From positions 1 to 23,165 of IMG/VR virus record IMGVR_UViG_3300034200_001512: DNA of 23,165 nucleotides. One strand, 5' to 3'. The stretch's first letter is position 1, and every line of letters begins with the position of its first letter. Of the stretch, positions 12,928 through 19,215 are shown piece after piece. Both the position numbers and the translations under genes were made by a program. The DNA is from a virus. A model generated the notes under the pieces. The model searched no databases, was not told the origin of the DNA, and saw nothing but the letters and a program-made list of their open reading frames with translations.

Positions 12928-12959
12928 TCATGGTGGGGGTAAAATACCCCCATGATTAA
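12924..12959 (+). promoter_or_regulatory. Long hairpin with TAAAAT at its apex
   Basis: TTAATCATG (12924-12932) pairs with CATGATTAA (12951-12959), and GGGGTA with TACCCC, with a 3-base bulge and an AAA loop. TAAAAT (12940-12945) lies at the apex, 29 nt before the GTG of the first tube-like gene. No T tract follows, so it is not a standard terminator. It also covers the sheath stop codon. Confidence 0.5.
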
Positions 12960-12973
12960 GTTAGGAGACTAAA

Positions 12974-13549
12974 GTGGCAAGCACGAACAAATTACCAGCA
13001 TTCTTAGATGGAGCAAGACTCGTCATTGTAATAGACGAAAAGCCGTTTGCTTTTTGCGAGGCCCTTAGCTTCTCTGACAATATGGCTTCGCAGTTGACTA
13101 TGGGTATTGGTTCGTATAGCCCCCACACTAACGAGCCTATGATTTACTCAGCTCAGGCATCTCTCAGAGTATTGCGTTATACTACAGCGGCTTTGGGACA
13201 GAAAGCGCTTAGTAGAGGCGATGCTAATATTCCAGACATGAAAAGCAAGATGGACACAATTTCTGGTACAACAGGAATGACTAACGATAGAGCATCAGAC
13301 GGTAACTCCTTGATGATGCTTAATAGTTTTTCTCCAGTCAAAATGCTTCTAGAGTCTACTTTTGATATTAAAGTTTATACTCGCGTTGGAGAGGGTAAGA
13401 AACTATCAGAAAACCCTACGTATGTAATGAGGGACTGTTTAATTACAGACCTTTCTATTCGTTTTAACGTAGGCGCTCTTGTATCAGAAGATGTTTCTAT
13501 TCTTTGTCGTCTAATCGAAGACAAAGACGAACGTATTACTAAACAATAA
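12974..13549 (+). CDS. Tail-tube-like protein 1, 191 aa
   Basis: First of three related proteins that follow the sheath, in the position of tail tube genes of contractile phages. The family pattern is visible: FLDGAR (10-15), a VxVxxKPFAFCEALSF hairpin, IGSYSPH, and near the end STFDIKVY, then DCLITDLSIRF, GALVSEDVS. The alternating strand pattern suits the beta-barrel of a tube subunit. It starts with GTG with AGGAG upstream. Of the three copies it is the most charged at its C-terminus (IEDKDERITKQ). Whether this, or tube-like protein 2, forms the main tube cannot be told from sequence; the others may be initiator, terminator or connector proteins. Confidence 0.68.
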   Translation: MASTNKLPAFLDGARLVIVIDEKPFAFCEALSFSDNMASQLTMGIGSYSPHTNEPMIYSAQASLRVLRYTTAALGQKALSRGDANIPDMKSKMDTISGTTGMTNDRASDGNSLMMLNSFSPVKMLLESTFDIKVYTRVGEGKKLSENPTYVMRDCLITDLSIRFNVGALVSEDVSILCRLIEDKDERITKQ

Positions 13550-13561
13550 AGGTAACTAACA

Positions 13562-14236
13562 ATGGCAGCTCAAACTCCATTTTTTATGTCTGGCCCAAGA
13601 CTCCTCATCAAAGTTGATGGAGTAAAGGTTGCGTATGCTGTTGGCCTAGACCTTCGTGTAAGCAGAAACGTACAGATTGTAAACACACTCGGCAGCTTCG
13701 CTTCAGTTGCCATTCAGGCAACAATGTACAACGGCGTCTCTGGTAGCATGCAGATTGTTCGACTACTTGACTCGGCTTCTCGCACTTCGTTAAACACAAA
13801 CGCATCTGCCACCAAAGCCGCCGATAAAAAAACTTTACAATCACTTCCAGACCCTGCTTTAACAGGTCTTAAGAATCCAGCAACAGTAGAAACCGTGGGT
13901 ACATCAAATTCGACGATTAGTGCCACCGAAAACCTTAAAAGGCACTTAGACCCTGCTTCAGTTTTGGCGTCCTCTACTTTTGATATTGAAGTATGGCAGA
14001 TGTACCCATCAAACAGCGCAGTTGCAAGCAAAACTGGTTCTTTAAATAATGAAGGTGTTCTTGTAAAACACTTTACTGTGCAAAATTGCAGACTTAACTC
14101 TCGTTCAGCTAGTATTTCTGCAGGACAACTCCTTACAGAATCGTTCTCGTTTACTGGTACATTGCTAGTATCTGAAGACCGCGTGGGCGGCGAAGGGGAT
14201 GTTGCAGACTCATCTGCCTTTGGCTCGGCAGTCTAA
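13562..14236 (+). CDS. Tail-tube-like protein 2, 224 aa
   Basis: Second tube-like copy. It repeats FMSGPR (8-13), LLIKVDGVKVAYAVGLDL, a NTLGS turn, SGSMQIVRLLD, then STFDIEVW and VQNCRLNSRSASISAGQLLTESFSFTG, which align with the same segments in the preceding gene. A 15-base stretch, TCTACTTTTGATATT, is identical in the two genes (13355-13369 and 13973-13987), pointing to a duplication or strong constraint. A loop of about 60 residues (near 77-135, rich in Ala, Thr, Asn) is longer than in copy 1. AAAGG lies upstream. It is followed by a promoter-terminator overlap, so the abundant upstream mRNA ends here. That fits copies 1 and 2 being the highly expressed tube proteins. Confidence 0.7.
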   Translation: MAAQTPFFMSGPRLLIKVDGVKVAYAVGLDLRVSRNVQIVNTLGSFASVAIQATMYNGVSGSMQIVRLLDSASRTSLNTNASATKAADKKTLQSLPDPALTGLKNPATVETVGTSNSTISATENLKRHLDPASVLASSTFDIEVWQMYPSNSAVASKTGSLNNEGVLVKHFTVQNCRLNSRSASISAGQLLTESFSFTGTLLVSEDRVGGEGDVADSSAFGSAV

Positions 14237-14242
14237 TCTGGC

Positions 14243-14272
14243 TTGACTCTTTTAAGGCCCATGGTATAAAAT
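14243..14272 (+). promoter_or_regulatory. Promoter with -35, extended -10 and TAAAAT
   Basis: TTGACT (14243-14248) and TATAAA (14265-14270) are spaced by 16 bp, with TGG giving an extended -10; the overlapping TAAAAT (14267-14272) would be spaced by 18. This is the best plus-strand promoter in the tail module. Start would be near 14277, inside the left arm of the terminator described at 14269-14307. Confidence 0.68.
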
Positions 14273-14307
14273 ACCTCTAGATGACCTCTAGGGGTATTTC
14301 TTTTTTT
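14269..14307 (+). terminator. Rho-independent terminator after tube-like genes
   Basis: AAATACCTCTAG (14269-14280) pairs over 12 bp with CTAGGGGTATTT (14288-14299, one G-U pair) around a seven-base loop and is followed by C and seven T. It should end the sheath-tube transcript before the 107-residue gene. Confidence 0.87.
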
Positions 14308-14319
14308 AGGAGTAATATC

Positions 14320-14643
14320 ATGACTTTAGTGCAACTGTCTAAAAATACAAACAATAAATACTCCTCATCAGATACCTCTTTAAAGACGTTTACAGTACAT
14401 CTTAATGATGGCTCTGAGTTAGCTGTTAAGGCTGTTTCTTGGCTTATTTCCGATTATGGCAAAGTTTGCTTCTATATGCAGTCACCAGAAGAAATTGCAA
14501 AGATGTCGATGAAAGGCCAAGAGCCAATCGCCGTCTATGCAATTAGACGCAGCATGGTAGATAGCGTTGCGGAAGCAGGCGCTGTTACTGTTACGGTAAA
14601 AAGTCGGGGACGAAAACCCGTTAGAAGAAAAATCAAAAAATGA
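14320..14643 (+). CDS. Hypothetical protein, 107 aa, basic C-terminus
   Basis: Not recognised. The start at 14320 is chosen because AGGAG lies seven bases before it; the in-frame ATG at 14281 is the terminator loop. The protein (MTLVQLSKNTNNKYSSSDTS) has a beta-type middle (LKTFTVHLNDGSELAVKAVS, YGKVCFYMQSP) and a strongly basic C-terminus (SRGRKPVRRKIKK). It lies between tube-like copies 2 and 3 and overlaps copy 3 by four bases (ATGA), so it is translated with it. A minor tail or connector protein is plausible. The basic tail may hold it to an acidic partner or to DNA. Confidence 0.7.
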   Translation: MTLVQLSKNTNNKYSSSDTSLKTFTVHLNDGSELAVKAVSWLISDYGKVCFYMQSPEEIAKMSMKGQEPIAVYAIRRSMVDSVAEAGAVTVTVKSRGRKPVRRKIKK

Positions 14644-15176
14644 ACGGTACGAAGAACGCATGGAGAAAGTCGATGGAAGAACTCGGCCAGTCTTTTAAAG
14701 ACGCTGCCGAGCGTGACAAAGCTTTAGGTAAAAACCCTAAAGTATCTCTTCCGCAGTATATGTCAGGCGCTCGCGCTTACGTTGCTGTATCAGGAGAACT
14801 TGTCGCAGTCTGTCAAGATTTCAACTACACTATTGACTTTACTCCAGAAGAAACTCGCACTATTGATACTCACGTTCCATGGGATATTTCTGTAGGTCAA
14901 GTTTCTATTAGAGCTTCGTTGAGACAGCTTATTGACCCCGCAGAATCTCCTGAGTCTCAAGGTCTATGGGCAAACATGGCATCTATTATCCATCAGCCTT
15001 TGATTGAACTCGAAGTGTTTGATAAGCTCGGTCAGAAGATGTTTTATGCAAGAGGAATGTTTACAAGAATCTCAGGAAGTGTTACGATTGGTTCATTGTC
15101 AAACAGAAGTGTTGACTTTGTTGGAACTGCTTATGCTCACAACGTGACTCAGAGTTTCGTTCCTTATAAAAAATAA
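14640..15176 (+). CDS. Tail-tube-like protein 3, 178 aa
   Basis: Third member of the tube-like family, with a helical N-terminal extension of about 38 residues (KSMEELGQSFKDAAERDKAL) not present in the other two. It then follows the same plan: YMSGAR (40-45), AYVAVSGELVAVCQDFNYTI, VPWDISVGQVSIRASLRQLI, then LIELEVFDKLGQKMFYARGM and a strand-rich end with SVTIGSLSNRSVDFVG. It lacks the STFDI block of copies 1 and 2, so it is the most divergent. It starts by ATGA overlap with a poor ribosome binding site, which implies lower output than copies 1 and 2. A tube initiator or terminator, or a neck connector, is more likely than the main tube. Confidence 0.68.
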   Translation: MNGTKNAWRKSMEELGQSFKDAAERDKALGKNPKVSLPQYMSGARAYVAVSGELVAVCQDFNYTIDFTPEETRTIDTHVPWDISVGQVSIRASLRQLIDPAESPESQGLWANMASIIHQPLIELEVFDKLGQKMFYARGMFTRISGSVTIGSLSNRSVDFVGTAYAHNVTQSFVPYKK

Positions 15177-15194
15177 TTAACCCATGGTGATTTT

Positions 15195-15575
15195 ATGGAA
15201 CCATATTTGGCCGAGCGCATCGAAGCAGCCAAGAAAAAAGCAAAACAGATTATTGATGGAAAGATTGATGACGAGTCTGACTTGAGGCTCGTCTTTCAAT
15301 TTGTTTTATGTCAAAAGTACAACATGCCGATATTCGACCCATACTTTGAAGAAAGAACTCTTGACGAACTTATGTTTGAAGTCTATCTTCATAAGGAAGT
15401 TGCTGCCAAAGCTGACCCAGAATTAGCCAAAGAAGAAGCGGCTGATTACATCAGAGAGGAAGCAAGCAAGGATGAATACTGGGAAGACCTAGATATTCAG
15501 TCTGATGAAGATTTCCTAGAACAGGCAAAAAGAGACTTTGGTTTGAAACAGGAGAAAAAAGATGAGCAGCCTTAA
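15195..15575 (+). CDS. Probable tail assembly chaperone, first frame, 126 aa
   Basis: The position, between the tube-like genes and the tape measure, is where tailed phages keep the pair of tail assembly chaperones (lambda G and G-T type). The protein is small, helical and very acidic (EEAADYIREEASKDEYWEDL), as is usual for them. It begins MEPYLAERIEAAKKKAKQII with GGTGA as a modest ribosome binding site. It overlaps the next gene by 14 nt in the +1 frame, and the overlap holds AAAAAAG after AGGAG, so a +1 or -2 frameshift could make a fused product. The downstream gene also has its own good start, so separate translation is the simpler reading. Confidence 0.55.
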   Translation: MEPYLAERIEAAKKKAKQIIDGKIDDESDLRLVFQFVLCQKYNMPIFDPYFEERTLDELMFEVYLHKEVAAKADPELAKEEAADYIREEASKDEYWEDLDIQSDEDFLEQAKRDFGLKQEKKDEQP

Positions 15576-16086
15576 CCCTATTATCTTTATTGAGCTGGAT
15601 GTTGTCGGGACTACAACGGGTGAAAAGTATCAAGGGACTTTTGAACTCAAAAAGTTTCTTTCCCATAGAGATATGACTGACTCATCTCGTGTAGCCAACA
15701 GGCTGTCTACGGGTCTACGCCGCCCCCCTTCCTATAGTGTCCCTGCTCTTTTGGCGGGTATCAAGGATGCTCTTCAGAATATTCATGACGAAGTAGCTGT
15801 AGGAGTAGAAGATAAGGATAAAGTTGCTCTAGTGGCAAGTGACGAGGCAGTCCGTCGTGTAATCGAAGGAATTTTGCCTGAATTGAGAGATATTGACCAA
15901 CAAGCTGAATTTATTCAAATGCTTGCGGTTCTTAACGCTCATATCGTTAAAGCTCCTGACTGGTGGAAACCTAAGAACGAAGAGCTTGGTGGCTATCATT
16001 TGTTGGACTATACTCCTATTCTTGAACTTAACCGTCAGCTATCAGAAGCACAACGCCCCGTCGATAAAGAAGAAAAAGCCGAGTAA
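15562..16086 (+). CDS. Probable tail assembly chaperone, second frame, 174 aa
   Basis: This soluble protein sits directly before the tape measure gene. It begins MSSLNPIIFIELDVVGTTTG, followed by a beta-type segment with FELKKFLSHRDMTDSSRVAN, then helices (ALLAGIKDALQNIHDE, DEAVRRVIEGILPELRDI) and WWKPKNEELGGYHLLDY. It resembles a folded protein with a small N-terminal domain rather than a typical downstream extension. AGGAG lies seven bases before its ATG, inside the preceding gene, so translation is coupled. Function as a tape-measure chaperone is inferred from position; I recognise no diagnostic motif. Confidence 0.55.
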   Translation: MSSLNPIIFIELDVVGTTTGEKYQGTFELKKFLSHRDMTDSSRVANRLSTGLRRPPSYSVPALLAGIKDALQNIHDEVAVGVEDKDKVALVASDEAVRRVIEGILPELRDIDQQAEFIQMLAVLNAHIVKAPDWWKPKNEELGGYHLLDYTPILELNRQLSEAQRPVDKEEKAE

Positions 16087-16090
16087 GGCA

Positions 16091-16130
16091 TAAAATGTCA
16101 CTACTGTAATGGAGTACCTATAGTGTGACA
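16091..16130 (+). promoter_or_regulatory. TAAAAT element and start-codon hairpin before tape measure
   Basis: TAAAAT (16091-16096) lies 28 nt before the tape-measure GTG. TGTCAC (16096-16101) pairs with GTGACA (16125-16130), which contains the GTG start codon, enclosing the GGAG site at 16111-16114 in the loop. The stem is only 6 bp over a long loop, so any translational control would be weak. Confidence 0.4.
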
Positions 16131-19100
16131 CGCATAAACGTAGACCTATCAGACTTATTAGCCCCTATTAGGCAGATGCGCGAAGAGATTCAGAAGATGA
16201 ATGAAGCTCTTCGCTCTACTGTGCAATTGCAAGCACAGATGGCTGCCCATCAAAGGCAGGCGGCTGGTGGCTACTCTCCTACTAGAACAGGACTGGCTCT
16301 TGAAATACAGGACAGGATTGCTGCACGTGGCGGCCCTGTAGGCAACAATGTTTATGCAATTGGTAGTGGCGCTCCCATTCCTCCGTCTAACATTAATCCT
16401 ACAGGTAGCCCACTTGGCTCAATTCTTCCCAGTGCTCAATGGCAACTTTCTCGCGGTGGTGTAGGCTTAGCTCAAGCGTTTGCTGGACAAGCTGGCTTTC
16501 AGAATGATTTGGCCGCCAAAAGAGAGCGCGAAGAAGCAATTAAGATATTGTCGGGCAGTGCCAACACAACAGCAAAAATCCTATTAGATGTATCTAAGAA
16601 GATAGAGCAAGAAAGGGCTGCTGCTTCAGAGTCCCTTAAAAGAGCAACCGAAGAATACGGCAAAGCATCCGAGGCTGGAGCCAAAGACCTAGCCAAGTTT
16701 GCAAAAGAACTAGACCAAGCAGCCAAAACTTTTAATAAAGTCAATCAAAAGGCCGAACAGTTTGGCGAAACTTTAGATGACTTTATTAGAGCAGGCGGCC
16801 CCGGAGGCGGTGGAGGCGGAGGGGGCGGTCGTATACCCTCGTTCCGCGAAATGTGGGGTGGTTTATCTGGGTCAGAAAAAGCATTTGCTATTGGCGGAGC
16901 TGCATTAAAGGCCGCCTCGATAGGATTTAAGGGATATAGCGAGTACCAAGGCTTTAGAGCTTTGGGTATGGAACAAGATGTTTCTGTCAGGTCAAATCTT
17001 GCCAGAGACTTAATTTCAGCAAATCAATTAAGGTATCAGGAGTACATGGCACAAGTTGCTCCCACAACAGGAGAGCAATTTGTAAGGAATTTTGGAAATC
17101 TTTTAACTCCCGGCAAAAATACATTTAAATACTTAGGAATTAACAATAGAGCAAGACTCGAACAAGAAGCTACTTACTTTTCTAACCTAGACCGTCAAGC
17201 CGAAAAAGCCAGAACCGATGAGCAGTTTTATGGTAATTTAGGAGTCACTGCAGCAGCGGGCGCTACCACTAGTTTGGGTATGTTTTTAGCGTCTAAAGGC
17301 GGCCAAGAGATTGTAAAAGCCCAGCTAGCAAAGATAGCCCTCAAAGCAGGTACAGGGACTGTATTAGGTTCGGCTCTGCCAGTTATTGGCAATATATTGG
17401 GCGGAACATCGGGAGCTGTTCTTGGTGTAGGGTCGGCTTTAGTTGCTGGCTATCAAGGATATCAAACCTATAAAGCATCTCAGCAAAGGGCAGCTACAAC
17501 TCGTACTGGTCTAGAAGAAGGCGGAACGTCGTTTGCTGGCCTTGGAGATGTAGCTGCTACGGGGCAAAGAATAACTAAAATAGCCGAAATTGCGAATAAT
17601 GAAGAGCTATACAGACAACAAGAGTTGTCTTCTTTTGCTGCTAGAAAACTAGCAATGGGTATCGACGAAAACTTGGCTGCACTTAAAATGCAAACAGCAG
17701 CAACAGCCATGGCCGGCGGAGCAGCAGTAACAGGCTTTGAAGGATTGACTCCTGGAGCGGCAGACCGCTATGCAAGATTAGGCTATTCAATTCCAGAAGT
17801 TGGCAATATCTATAATACCTACGCTAGTATGATGGGGACAACTAGAGGGGCTGGCCGTCTTCTCGGATTAAGCCGCGCAGGCGTTGGCTCTGTTGAGCAA
17901 ATGGCAAGTAACGTGTTTGGTATTTCTGCTGTTTCTGGCAAGCAAGGGGATACTAAACAGCTTGAAAATATCTTTGCCAAGGCTTTTGAGGCAGGACTTA
18001 AAGGTGCTCCAGCTATTCAAAGATTCTCGCAAGCTGCTATGGAAATGTCTCAGGCATTAAAGATACAGTCGGCCACGGGTGCCGCAGGAATGTTAGGTAC
18101 TCTGACAGGAGCTATGGCTGGCGCTAAAGGCTCTGCTGCTTTTTATATGGAAGAAGCCAGAAGTGGCTTAACGGGTCTTGCAGGAGCCACGGGCGCTACA
18201 ACTGGACTTATGGGAACTTTGAAAGTCCTCTCAGGCGCTGCTTCTGGATTAGGTATGGGCACAGGCTTGGGAATGGTCAGCCGTTCTAATATAGTTCAAG
18301 CTCAAGAGGCTCTACAGCAGCTTCAAAAGAGCGACTATACTGAGATGACGGGTTTGGCTCGCAAGATGGTTGGCGCTCAGGTCGCTTCGGGCGTGTCGCC
18401 AGCTCAAGCTATTGCAAATGTTCGCAGAGCGCTAGAGGGTCAAGTTGCAGCACAGGCAGCTCCTTTTTCAGCTCAACTTGAGATGAAGGGCGAATCTCTC
18501 TCTGCTTTCCAAGATAAAGCAAAGCAGCTCGTTGCTCTGTCGAAAAACAAAGACCCCAAAGTAGCCGCAAAAGCCAAAGAAGATTTAAGAAACCTAATGT
18601 TCCGGTTTGAAGATGTAACTACGGGCGTAACCGGTCTTGAAGCGGAAGGTTCGTCAGCAGCTTTATTGTTAGGCCAAGTTGCAGCAGGAGACTTTAAGCA
18701 AGGAAAACAAATACTAGACCGCGAAAAAGGCAAGGGAGCAGCAAAAGCAGCAGCAGACTTCTCTACTGTTCAATACAAAAAGGTTTTGAACCAAGCAGCC
18801 CTCGCAGCTCAAGGAGCTATTAGTGGAGTAGTTTCTGAAAAAGACTTGTTGGAAACTGCAAAATCTCTGGGTCTAGAGGGAACTCCTGCAGAACAGATGA
18901 AGCAACTTAGAGATGCTGCAGGTATTTCTAAAAATGAAGAGTTTACTTTTAGTAAACTTTCTGGTGCAATGTCTGTGTTGGCAAACAAAGAAGGTGGTAT
19001 TGGCGGCAGAATCAGTATGCTTGAAGATATTGGTGATGAGGCTCTGAGAAAATTGGCCGCTGCCATAAAAGGAGTTCCGCCACCAACCAGTAATGCAATG

Positions 19101-19187
19101 CCCGCAAAACCCGGCGTTGGTGCCCCCAAAGCTCCAGCGCCAAATTTTACGCAAGGGCAAATTGATGTTCTTAAAAATATAAAGTAA
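16125..19187 (+). CDS. Tape measure protein, 1020 aa
   Basis: The largest gene in the window and the tail length ruler. The N-terminus is coiled coil (MTRINVDLSDLLAPIRQMRE, then KMNEALRSTVQLQAQMAAHQ) and a second heptad region lies at about 145-215. Residues near 224-236 are a run of glycines (GGPGGGGGGGGGR), a flexible joint. Two hydrophobic stretches at about 371-391 and 408-445 (GSALPVIGNILGG, GAVLGVGSALVAG) could cross the host membrane on DNA entry. The C-terminal half is Ala/Gly/Met-rich and helical. No lysozyme or peptidase motif is seen. Taking 0.15 nm per residue gives a tail of about 150 nm. The start is GTG with GGAG ten bases upstream. The hub and spike genes follow, as in other contractile phages. 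Confidence 0.9.
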   Translation: MTRINVDLSDLLAPIRQMREEIQKMNEALRSTVQLQAQMAAHQRQAAGGYSPTRTGLALEIQDRIAARGGPVGNNVYAIGSGAPIPPSNINPTGSPLGSILPSAQWQLSRGGVGLAQAFAGQAGFQNDLAAKREREEAIKILSGSANTTAKILLDVSKKIEQERAAASESLKRATEEYGKASEAGAKDLAKFAKELDQAAKTFNKVNQKAEQFGETLDDFIRAGGPGGGGGGGGGRIPSFREMWGGLSGSEKAFAIGGAALKAASIGFKGYSEYQGFRALGMEQDVSVRSNLARDLISANQLRYQEYMAQVAPTTGEQFVRNFGNLLTPGKNTFKYLGINNRARLEQEATYFSNLDRQAEKARTDEQFYGNLGVTAAAGATTSLGMFLASKGGQEIVKAQLAKIALKAGTGTVLGSALPVIGNILGGTSGAVLGVGSALVAGYQGYQTYKASQQRAATTRTGLEEGGTSFAGLGDVAATGQRITKIAEIANNEELYRQQELSSFAARKLAMGIDENLAALKMQTAATAMAGGAAVTGFEGLTPGAADRYARLGYSIPEVGNIYNTYASMMGTTRGAGRLLGLSRAGVGSVEQMASNVFGISAVSGKQGDTKQLENIFAKAFEAGLKGAPAIQRFSQAAMEMSQALKIQSATGAAGMLGTLTGAMAGAKGSAAFYMEEARSGLTGLAGATGATTGLMGTLKVLSGAASGLGMGTGLGMVSRSNIVQAQEALQQLQKSDYTEMTGLARKMVGAQVASGVSPAQAIANVRRALEGQVAAQAAPFSAQLEMKGESLSAFQDKAKQLVALSKNKDPKVAAKAKEDLRNLMFRFEDVTTGVTGLEAEGSSAALLLGQVAAGDFKQGKQILDREKGKGAAKAAADFSTVQYKKVLNQAALAAQGAISGVVSEKDLLETAKSLGLEGTPAEQMKQLRDAAGISKNEEFTFSKLSGAMSVLANKEGGIGGRISMLEDIGDEALRKLAAAIKGVPPPTSNAMPAKPGVGAPKAPAPNFTQGQIDVLKNIK

Positions 19188-19215
19188 TAAGAATAGAAAA
19201 ACATAAGGGATTTTT

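Noticed and set aside
14281-14319. ATG at 14281 as start of the 107-residue gene
   Set aside because: It is the loop of the terminator hairpin and has no ribosome binding site. ATG 14320 follows AGGAG.
12974-15176. Tube-like genes as an Ig-domain decoration family
   Set aside because: Their place directly after the sheath and before the chaperones and tape measure fits tube proteins better, though sequence alone does not prove it.
18809-19204. Minus-strand open frames opposite the tape measure and sheath 3' parts
   Set aside because: They have no ribosome binding sites and low-complexity composition produced by the Ala/Gly-rich codons of the plus-strand genes.
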